53,968 nt of DNA from an uncultured Clostridia bacterium. Its GTDB lineage: Bacteria > Bacillota > Clostridia > TANB77 > CAG-508. Within the stretch, counting starts at the first letter, position 1, and every line of letters starts with the position of its first letter. Below, in pieces: positions 24,997-33,305 of the stretch. Location of the stretch: the NCBI GenBank assembly GCA_947626885.1, contig CANQTX010000010.1:1-53968 (forward strand), written 5' to 3'. The notes under the pieces were generated by a model. That model ran no database searches and was not told the origin of the DNA. It saw only the letters and a program-made list of their open reading frames with translations. The position numbers were made by a program, and so were the translations under genes.

Positions 24997-26559
24997 ATGA
25001 AGCAGAAGGTAATTGATAAAAGTCAAAATCATAGTCAAAAACTATTTTTTATAATGATAGTACTCATATTTATTCTTATTATATGCCTCTTTATTTTCAA
25101 TAGATTACAAAACAAACATATGGTAGGACATGACATTGATTATGATAGTTTAACAACTGTTCAAGAGGTGGTAGAATATTATCATTGTCAATATATTTCT
25201 GAAAAAGGGAGTGTAGCAGAAGGGTATGATATAGATATTAGCTTAATCTTTACGACACCATTATATGAAGGGGATATCAGTAATGAAAAATTTTATCAAG
25301 CTATGATTTTAGATGTAGCAAGAGTGTTGCGATTTAAAGATTTTAGAATGATAGATCAGGAAAATGCTATTACTATAGAAGTATTATGTGAAAATGGTAA
25401 AATCAATAAGATTATCATTAATGGTATAGAAGATTATTTTATTTATATGGATTCGCAAATAGAATTAAAAACTTATGCAGAAATACCTATAACAGATTTT
25501 ACGATTCAGTCCCCTCAAATGTTGGAGTTAATAGATAGTAATTGGAGTACCCATGTGAATTTTGGAACAAGAGAAAGTATATTTAATAACTATTATATTT
25601 ATTTTGATGAGGGAATGGAAGTAAGAACGATTCAAAATCAAATTTATAATATTATTTTTACATCAAAATATAATGAAACTGTTGTTAATGCTATATCTCC
25701 AAACACAGATTTACGAACCATACAGGCAAAATTAGGAAATCCTACCTTTATAGATGAAGAAAATCATATTGTAGGATATAAGGGAAAGGAATTTTATATA
25801 TTTTTTAATGGAGAAGAGATTTCAATTTATAGAATGGATCATACAAATACCGAAGACTTTTTTAAATTAATTGATCAATTCTTAACAGATGAAATAGACT
25901 TATTAGACTTTATGAATGCACTTACTTATTTATGGCCAGATTATGAACAATATAAATATACAGCCAATTCTGTATTTTTATCTTATCCTCAAAAAGGAGT
26001 AGAAATAAAAATAAATTATGATGATACAGAAGGAATCATTATTTATAATAATATCAATGATGATTTATCTAAAATAGAGAAATATTTACAAAACACAGAA
26101 TTCATAGCAAGATTAAAACTAGATGGTATATTTGAAGCAGAAAAAAGAAGGGTGCAGGAAGCAAATAATTTATTAAATTTATGTAATGCATATACTAGTG
26201 AATCTAGTGAAGAAGATTCTCTTATGACGAATGATAAGAATACAGCAGAAAAAACTAAAAGTGCTATTTATAGCATATATCCAGAAATAGATGAGAATCA
26301 AAATATTGTAAAAATGAATTTTGTTGCAAATCATAAAAATGAGGAACCTAATAGGGAGTTGTATGATAATATTAGTACTTATTTATGGATAAATGATACT
26401 TATTTTTTATTTAGCAAAAATAGAAAAGGCATTTATTTATTTGATTTGGAGACGGGAAAAGTAAAGACAATAATAAGTGGAAATGAAAATTATCAATTAA
26501 AAAATTTTAAAGATGGCATTTTAACATATGATGATAAAGAATATGAGCTTCCATTTTGA
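24997..26559 (+). CDS. membrane-anchored unknown T4SS-locus protein B
   Basis: 520 aa from ATG 24997, chosen for AAGGAGTG just upstream. One TM (residues ~14-34) is followed by an extracytoplasmic region. The middle section (about residues 190-370) resembles protein A: both contain GYK...EISxY and YPxKGxEIxI...GxIxYNN elements. The C-terminal ~70 residues (YLWINDTYFLFSKNRKGIYL) look like one or two beta-propeller blades. Function unknown. Position between two VirB6 genes suggests a part of the secretion channel exposed on the outer side of the membrane. Confidence 0.75.
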   Translation: MKQKVIDKSQNHSQKLFFIMIVLIFILIICLFIFNRLQNKHMVGHDIDYDSLTTVQEVVEYYHCQYISEKGSVAEGYDIDISLIFTTPLYEGDISNEKFYQAMILDVARVLRFKDFRMIDQENAITIEVLCENGKINKIIINGIEDYFIYMDSQIELKTYAEIPITDFTIQSPQMLELIDSNWSTHVNFGTRESIFNNYYIYFDEGMEVRTIQNQIYNIIFTSKYNETVVNAISPNTDLRTIQAKLGNPTFIDEENHIVGYKGKEFYIFFNGEEISIYRMDHTNTEDFFKLIDQFLTDEIDLLDFMNALTYLWPDYEQYKYTANSVFLSYPQKGVEIKINYDDTEGIIIYNNINDDLSKIEKYLQNTEFIARLKLDGIFEAEKRRVQEANNLLNLCNAYTSESSEEDSLMTNDKNTAEKTKSAIYSIYPEIDENQNIVKMNFVANHKNEEPNRELYDNISTYLWINDTYFLFSKNRKGIYLFDLETGKVKTIISGNENYQLKNFKDGILTYDDKEYELPF

Positions 26560-26600
26560 AAACTAAATTAAAAAGAATGATTGATAAGGAGGAGAATCAA

Positions 26601-29600
26601 TTGGCAAAAAAAATGTGCAAGAAAATAATAATTATTATCACAATATTTGTAACATTAATATTGTCTTGTTTCGCATCTCCTTCTTATGCTAGTAAATTAA
26701 AAATGGGAGAAGACGAATTTTATTACGCTGGAACAACAAAAGGTTCTTATGTTCCTAAAGAAGGAATTTTTGATTGGCTACTAGATAGTATTGGGCAAAT
26801 TGCGGACTGGCTTTTAGGATTAATTACCATGGGATTTAGAATGGTGGTTGTTGGATGGACAGCATTATTTGAACAAATATTGACGTGGACACTAAATTCT
26901 ACAGTAGATAGTATTACTTATACAGAAAATTCTGAAGCCATGGCTGAAAGTACTGGTACCACGAATGCAGAGAATATAAGTAATGCCGATAAAGATGGTT
27001 CCAAAGTCATGGTTGAGAATATTAGTACTACAAGTGTAGAAGATATTAGTAATTCAAATGATAATTTAACTGTTGAAGCTATGGTTTATAACCAAGTGCC
27101 AATTTTTAATATTAATGTCTTTGATACCAATTATGATTTTACAAGAACAGGAACAGGACAGAGAAGAATTTGTGAAAATTGTGGTAAGTATATTGTGAAA
27201 GAAGAAGGAGATGCAGAAGATCTAGAAATTTGTACTTGTGTATATACCCAAAGTCCATTGGGAGAAAATCAATGTGATTGTAATGCGTGTTTAATAAAAA
27301 CAAAAACAGTTTGTACAACTTGTGGGTTAAAAGAAAGTGATTGTCAATGTGAAAGTTGTTCTTGTGAGGCTTGCACAGGTGGAGGAATAAATAATGCTGT
27401 AACATTGATTAAACAATCAGTGGCACAATGGTATTATATTATTCGAGTGATTGCTATTGCTGCTATGCTAGTGGTATTAATAGGAATTGGTATAAAAATG
27501 ACATTATCAACAGTTGCCTCAGATAGAGCAGTATATAAAAGAATGTTGGTAGACTGGTTAATTGGAATGATAATTCTATTTTCTATGCATTATTTGATGA
27601 TATTGTTTATTAACATGAATGAAAGTTTAGTAAATGTGATGCGAAATGCTAGCCCTAATATGAAGGAAATCACACAAAAGGAGTATAATATTGAGGAAAA
27701 AAGCGATTCTGATTTAGAAATTGGCATTTATGAGGCAACGCGAACAAGAGCATATGATCCTAAATTATCAGATGGTACTATTGGTATGATAATGTATGCT
27801 ACTTTAGTTTATATGGCTTGTAAGTATGGATTAATATATCTTAAGAGGTATTTAACAATTATTGTATTAACTTTAATGGCACCAGGTGTTGCGTTAGGAT
27901 ATGCTTTCCAAAAGGCATTAACAGGAAAAAGTCCTGCGTTTAGTAAATGGGCAAGTGAATACTTTTTAAATTGTATTATTCAAACGGTTCATGCAATTGT
28001 TTATACCGTTTTTATTTCTACAGCATTGACTTTATCGTTAGAGTCTGTTGTTGGTATGATTATAGCACTAATTATTATGAATTATATGGCAAAATTCGAG
28101 AAGATATTTAGAAAGATATTTAAAATGTCATCTGAAGGTGGCATAGCAGATGAAGTAGAACAAGCAGGTAGTCTAAGAAAATTGAAAGATAATACTATTG
28201 GATTACTTGTTGCTGCAAGACCGCTAGCGCAGATGGCAAATAATTCTTTACCTGTAAAAGTAGCAAAGGGAATTGTGAAAAATGTAGGATCAGAGGGTGT
28301 GCTATTGGCAGCAAGAACAAAAGCAAAATGGGATACCAATAGATGGGAATCACGAATACAAGATAGAATAGAACAAAATGGTGATCGAGAGGAATTTGAG
28401 CAACAGGCAAATGCTTTAATGATGGATGATGCAGAATTGCCTTATGCAGATGCTTTACAGCAGGTAAAACGTCAGAAAGCCATTCAAGAAATGAAACAAA
28501 ATGATGGAAAAGAAGCTAGTTTTACTTTCAAGAGAAAACAAGAATTAGAAGAAAAACAGAAAGAATTATTAAAAGCAGCTATAAGTGGTAAGGGAAGTTG
28601 GCAAGAGTATGCTAAAATAACCAAAGAAATAGAAAAGGCATTAAAACCATCGTCAATGCAACTATTAAAAGCACACTTAGGAAATTTCTTAGATGTGAAT
28701 CATTATTATACATATAATGAACAAGGAAAACGTAAACGTATTACACCATTTTTGAATATAGAATATGATAAAGCTAAGAAGAAATATGTAATTAATAGCA
28801 CATCACAATTAGTGGGACAGCAGCTAAAAGCAGAAAATCTATTAGGATTTACAGAAACTGATAAAAAATTAGCGCAGAAAGCAATGAGAGGTTTTAGAAA
28901 TACGTTAGTTGGATTTGCTTCTTTAGGTTTGGGTATGGGAACTTTTGTAACCAATCCAGATGTTGGTTTGCCGTTATTAGCAGTAGGTATGGAAACTAAG
29001 AGAAAAGTTTTCGCTAGAAATGGTAGAACCATTAATGGTGTAACAACGCCAAGTAGTGGAAAATATACATGGAATTCATTTTCTAGAGGCAGTATGCGAA
29101 CGATGGGAAATGAGATTAAAACACAGTATAATAGAGAAAAGAATAAAAAGGTAAAAGAAAGTGTAGAAAAGAGACATCCTGGCTTAGCTGGAAGATTGAT
29201 GAAAGGTGGTATAGGTGTTACTGCCATAGGCACATTAAAAAATACAGATGTAAAACCTCTTGTTACAGCAGCAGCTGTAGGAGGAGCAACATTTGTAGCA
29301 GGCTCTTACGGGAAATATAAAGCACAAAATTTGATGAATAATATTGCAAATGGTATTATAGGAATGGATGACATAAATAAAGAACAATTTAAACAATTAA
29401 GAAAACAAGAAAAGTCTTTTAAAGAACAAGAATTAAAAATACTTGGCATTCAAACAGAGATAGAATATCAGAAAAAATTTGAAAAAATAATAGACAATAT
29501 GAATGAAGAGAAGAGGGAAGAAACAGTAGTAAAGAGTGTACAAAGAGAGATCGATTTAGGTAATGCAATAAAAACAAAACAAAATCAAGTTTTATTTGTA

Positions 29601-30650
29601 CGTAAACCGGTACAGAATGAAAAAGATATAATAGAAAATGCCATTGCACAAGTAGCAGTTAGCAAAAACATTTCGCATATTTCAGAATTAGATGTTAACA
29701 ATGAAGCGACAAAAGATGCTATTAAGAAAATTGTGGCAGGACAAATGATTGCTACCAATCATTTGCAGCATGATTTTAAGATAGATATGGTTATTAGTAA
29801 TATTGATAAAAAAATATTGGATACAAAGGCTAAAATGGATAAAGCTGAAAAGCCAAAGGAATCTCATAAAAAAATCGATCAAGCAATTTTAGTTGATGTA
29901 ATTACAGAAGTAGTACAAAAGAAGCAAGAAGGCGTGATGAATGTTCAAAAACTTCCTAAAAAAGCAATTTTAAATCGATTTGAAGAGAGAAAATGGCAAA
30001 TGCTTCAAAATGATGAAAAACAAGAAGAAGTAGAAAAAAGAAGTACAAACCCAAATAATAAACAAAAACGAGGAAAAACGAAAAAAAGTAATTTTTCTGA
30101 AGAAACACAACAAAAACATTCAGCATTTGTTACGCAATATTTAAAATCATTAGAAAAAGTTAACAAAAAACAACAGGCAGACATTAATATTTATAAAAAT
30201 CATAAAACCCAAAGCAAAACGGAGAAAGAACAGACAAAAACAGGCATAAGTGATAAAAAAGATAATAAAACGAGAAGAAGTCAGAAACTAAAACAAATTC
30301 TTGCATTAGCTGCGAAAGAAGGAGAAGACAGTATAATTGAACAATTAACTAACCAATCTACAACATCGCAAAAAAAGCCGGCAAAAATGGTTGCTATTGA
30401 ACAAGAAGATGTTAATAAAGTCGTTGAATTATTATTAATGCAGAAGGAATTAAAGGAAATCAATCTTAGAGGAAATGAGTTAAAGATGACTTCAGTAGAT
30501 CCTACATATAATAGAACAAAGAAAAATAATGAAAAATTAGCATTAGAAAGATATCAAGGAGATATGGATGGTAGTAAATCCTATACAGAAGAAGATATAG
30601 AAATTTATGGACCAGTAACCAATGTTATTAATTTGATTAAAAAAATGTAA
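26601..30650 (+). CDS. VirB6/TrbL-like protein 2 with Cys-rich insert and long cytoplasmic tail
   Basis: 1349 aa from TTG 26601 with GGAGGAG upstream; an earlier in-frame TTG overlaps the previous stop. A signal peptide ending near PSYA, a TM near 60-100, then an extracytoplasmic loop whose residues ~190-260 hold 14 Cys in CxxC and CxC pairs (ICENCG, CQCESCSCEAC). The VirB6 core follows (five TM helices with APGVALGYAFQKALTGKSPA), then ~800 residues of charged, mostly helical cytoplasmic tail rich in Lys, Glu and Gln. The tail also has two hydrophobic stretches near 760-800 and 880-900. VirB6 forms the channel; the Cys cluster may bind zinc or form disulfides. Confidence 0.85.
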   Translation: MAKKMCKKIIIIITIFVTLILSCFASPSYASKLKMGEDEFYYAGTTKGSYVPKEGIFDWLLDSIGQIADWLLGLITMGFRMVVVGWTALFEQILTWTLNSTVDSITYTENSEAMAESTGTTNAENISNADKDGSKVMVENISTTSVEDISNSNDNLTVEAMVYNQVPIFNINVFDTNYDFTRTGTGQRRICENCGKYIVKEEGDAEDLEICTCVYTQSPLGENQCDCNACLIKTKTVCTTCGLKESDCQCESCSCEACTGGGINNAVTLIKQSVAQWYYIIRVIAIAAMLVVLIGIGIKMTLSTVASDRAVYKRMLVDWLIGMIILFSMHYLMILFINMNESLVNVMRNASPNMKEITQKEYNIEEKSDSDLEIGIYEATRTRAYDPKLSDGTIGMIMYATLVYMACKYGLIYLKRYLTIIVLTLMAPGVALGYAFQKALTGKSPAFSKWASEYFLNCIIQTVHAIVYTVFISTALTLSLESVVGMIIALIIMNYMAKFEKIFRKIFKMSSEGGIADEVEQAGSLRKLKDNTIGLLVAARPLAQMANNSLPVKVAKGIVKNVGSEGVLLAARTKAKWDTNRWESRIQDRIEQNGDREEFEQQANALMMDDAELPYADALQQVKRQKAIQEMKQNDGKEASFTFKRKQELEEKQKELLKAAISGKGSWQEYAKITKEIEKALKPSSMQLLKAHLGNFLDVNHYYTYNEQGKRKRITPFLNIEYDKAKKKYVINSTSQLVGQQLKAENLLGFTETDKKLAQKAMRGFRNTLVGFASLGLGMGTFVTNPDVGLPLLAVGMETKRKVFARNGRTINGVTTPSSGKYTWNSFSRGSMRTMGNEIKTQYNREKNKKVKESVEKRHPGLAGRLMKGGIGVTAIGTLKNTDVKPLVTAAAVGGATFVAGSYGKYKAQNLMNNIANGIIGMDDINKEQFKQLRKQEKSFKEQELKILGIQTEIEYQKKFEKIIDNMNEEKREETVVKSVQREIDLGNAIKTKQNQVLFVRKPVQNEKDIIENAIAQVAVSKNISHISELDVNNEATKDAIKKIVAGQMIATNHLQHDFKIDMVISNIDKKILDTKAKMDKAEKPKESHKKIDQAILVDVITEVVQKKQEGVMNVQKLPKKAILNRFEERKWQMLQNDEKQEEVEKRSTNPNNKQKRGKTKKSNFSEETQQKHSAFVTQYLKSLEKVNKKQQADINIYKNHKTQSKTEKEQTKTGISDKKDNKTRRSQKLKQILALAAKEGEDSIIEQLTNQSTTSQKKPAKMVAIEQEDVNKVVELLLMQKELKEINLRGNELKMTSVDPTYNRTKKNNEKLALERYQGDMDGSKSYTEEDIEIYGPVTNVINLIKKM

Positions 30651-30665
30651 GAAAGGTGAAATACA

Positions 30666-33284
30666 GTGAAAAAGACATTAAAGAAATTAATGATTATAAT
30701 GATAATTATAATGATAATTTTTAATGCAACAATCCTAAGTAATAGTAGAGTATATGCTACTGGATCTACTACTACTGGTGTAGATAGTAATGTACAAGAT
30801 GATGAAGATGGTAATATAGTAGAGGATCTTTTAAAGGGACTATTAGAATCTGTAGTAGGACTGCTTTCGCTTGTCTTTAGAATTCCTGCAATGGCTTTTG
30901 CATGGGCTATTAATAAAGTAACAGCAGCTGTTGCCTATGCAGAAGGAACTACTTTTGATGCGGGAAGTATTGATACAGGAACAATTACACCCTTTGAAAT
31001 ATTCTTTAACAAAATACAATTAATCGATATTAACTTTTTAGATTTTAATCATCTTCCAACAGATTCTGTTGTATATAAAATAAGAGAATCCGTTTCTATG
31101 TGGTATTATATTATGAGGATCATTGCCTTATCGATTCTTTTGTTAATTTTAATATATGTTGGTATAAAAATTGCCATCACAACAATTGCATCAGAAAAAG
31201 CAATTTATAAAAAAGCATTAACAGATTGGGTTGTTAGTTTAGTGATTTTATTTATGATACAACTGATTGTATTATTTACAATTAATGTAAATAATGCTCT
31301 GATAAAGGCTTTAGAAAATGCTGCTACTTCTCAATCAGCAGGTGTTTCCGCTGCTATGACAGGAATTTTTAAAAAAGGATTAATTGGCATTAGTATAGAA
31401 GGAATTGCTTGTACTGTTATATATTGTATTATGGTTGGACAAACACTGGGATTTTTAATTTCTTATATTAACCGTATGATAAAATTAGCATTTCTCATTA
31501 TTATATCGCCTTTAATCACTATTACCTATACAATAGATAGAATGGGAGATGGAAAAGCACAAGCATTAAATGCATGGTTAAAAGAATTTGTTTTTTCTGT
31601 GTTAATACAACCATTTCATTGTATTATTTATATTGTATTAATTGATATGGCTTTTAATCTTTTAGGAAATGGTGGTATGACATTAATTGGAGGTGGAACA
31701 AATAGTGCTTTAATTGCTTCAGTATTGGCAATATTGTGTATCAAATTTGTGAAAGAGGCAGAAAAAATTGTTAGGAAGATCTTCCACTTTGAAGATGATG
31801 ACAGTTCAACTTCATTAGCAGCAGGTCTTGCTATTGGAGCAGTAGCACTTAATAAAGCAAAAGGTGTTGGTAGAGGAGCAAGAGTTGGATTTAATGCCAT
31901 CAGGCATAATGGTTTGGTAAAAGCAGTTACGAGTGATGCGGGGAAATTGAAAAATAATGCACAAGCAGCTCTTATGGCAAGATCAAAAAATATGAAAGAT
32001 AATCAAGGTAATGTGGTTGATGGAAACTTTAGTGAAAGATATACTGCTGCTAAAGCAATTATGCAAGAAGAAAAGCAACAAAAAGAAGAAAGAAAAATAC
32101 AAGAGGCTGCTGAACAAATTTATAAAGCACCATATAAAAATACTATTATGAAAAGAGCAAAAGAAATTAAAAAAAATCATCCAGGTATGACTTCAGCAGA
32201 AGCTTTAAATCAAGCAAAACAAGAAGTACGACAAGCAGCAACAAATAAAATTAATTCTTCAAAGGGAAATGTTGTTACAAGAAAATTACGTTCTGCGAGA
32301 GGTGTTGTTAATAAAGCCAGTCGCAAGTTAAATCAATCTGAAACCTTTAAATGGATGAAAAAAAATGTAAAAGAAACAGTGATACCAGGTGGATTGGCAT
32401 TAGCCACAGGTTCTATGCTAATGGCAGATAAAAATGCTTTTACTGCTATTGCTGGTGGATATGCTGCTTTTGGAGCAGGAAGAGAATTTATGACAACTAC
32501 TACAGGAACAATTACATCTGAAGTAATGAGTCATGCAGAATTACTATATCGAAATAGAAATGAAGCTTCTCAAGGAATTGAGCAAATAAAAGGTAATGGT
32601 GATGCTGGTATGTATGCAGATGAGAAGGTATTTTATGAGTATATTGATGCTATTGAAACAGCGTTGAAAGCTTTAGGAATGGGCGATAAAGCAGCACAAG
32701 TAAGAGGTACTATTATGAATGGAGTAGCCAATATAGATCAAGTGCCTTTTGACTTGCAAGATTCATTAAAACAAATTTTAGGAAGTGATGTGGATAAAGA
32801 TACCAATATATATCGCGTTTGTGATTCTTTTCAAAGATTTCAACATGAATCACATATCTATAAAGGATTGCAAACAGCAGATGATGTTGGCTTACCATAT
32901 GATGATATGAAAGCAAAGCTTTTAAATCGAATGGAAGGATTATATTCTGCAGAAAACACAGAAAGTGTAAGACCAGTAGAAACAGTAACGGAAACAGATT
33001 GGGAAGAAGAAATAGTAAATGCGATAGATAGTATTGATGAAGAAAAAGTTGAAAAAATACAAAATATTATTAAAGATTCAACAAGAGTAGAATATACAAA
33101 AGAAACATTTCATACGTATGATGTAGAATCGTGTAGAGAAATCAAAAAAGAAATGGAAAATCATTTAGAAAAACTAAAAAATAGATCAAGAAATACTGCA
33201 TCTAATGAATTAATAAAACGTCTTCAAGGGAATATAAATGTGCTAAAAAATGTTATCAATGATAAAAATAGCGATAATCCATAA
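30666..33284 (+). CDS. VirB6/TrbL-like protein 3
   Basis: 872 aa from GTG 30666. A signal peptide is followed by one TM (VVGLLSLVFRIPAMAFAWAI), an external loop (FFNKIQLIDINFLDFNHLP), the VirB6 core with MWYYIMRIIALSILLLIL and SPLITITYTIDRMGDGKAQA, and a cytoplasmic tail of ~480 residues. The tail contains basic coiled-coil segments and a short hydrophobic Gly/Ala-rich patch near residues 570-610. The paralogy to protein 4 is strong in the core (both share MGDGKAQAL and QPFHCIIY). Likely a channel subunit. Confidence 0.88.
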   Translation: MKKTLKKLMIIMIIIMIIFNATILSNSRVYATGSTTTGVDSNVQDDEDGNIVEDLLKGLLESVVGLLSLVFRIPAMAFAWAINKVTAAVAYAEGTTFDAGSIDTGTITPFEIFFNKIQLIDINFLDFNHLPTDSVVYKIRESVSMWYYIMRIIALSILLLILIYVGIKIAITTIASEKAIYKKALTDWVVSLVILFMIQLIVLFTINVNNALIKALENAATSQSAGVSAAMTGIFKKGLIGISIEGIACTVIYCIMVGQTLGFLISYINRMIKLAFLIIISPLITITYTIDRMGDGKAQALNAWLKEFVFSVLIQPFHCIIYIVLIDMAFNLLGNGGMTLIGGGTNSALIASVLAILCIKFVKEAEKIVRKIFHFEDDDSSTSLAAGLAIGAVALNKAKGVGRGARVGFNAIRHNGLVKAVTSDAGKLKNNAQAALMARSKNMKDNQGNVVDGNFSERYTAAKAIMQEEKQQKEERKIQEAAEQIYKAPYKNTIMKRAKEIKKNHPGMTSAEALNQAKQEVRQAATNKINSSKGNVVTRKLRSARGVVNKASRKLNQSETFKWMKKNVKETVIPGGLALATGSMLMADKNAFTAIAGGYAAFGAGREFMTTTTGTITSEVMSHAELLYRNRNEASQGIEQIKGNGDAGMYADEKVFYEYIDAIETALKALGMGDKAAQVRGTIMNGVANIDQVPFDLQDSLKQILGSDVDKDTNIYRVCDSFQRFQHESHIYKGLQTADDVGLPYDDMKAKLLNRMEGLYSAENTESVRPVETVTETDWEEEIVNAIDSIDEEKVEKIQNIIKDSTRVEYTKETFHTYDVESCREIKKEMENHLEKLKNRSRNTASNELIKRLQGNINVLKNVINDKNSDNP

Positions 33285-33305
33285 ATAAAAGAGAAGGGTT
33301 TAACA

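Noticed and set aside
27139..27405. 88-codon His/Leu-rich open frame antisense to the Cys cluster
   Set aside because: It is the reverse complement of the Cys-rich insert and has no start signals of its own.
28706..29233. 175-codon open frame on the minus strand
   Set aside because: It lies inside the VirB6-2 tail gene, has no ribosome binding site and no family resemblance. It reflects codon bias of the real gene.
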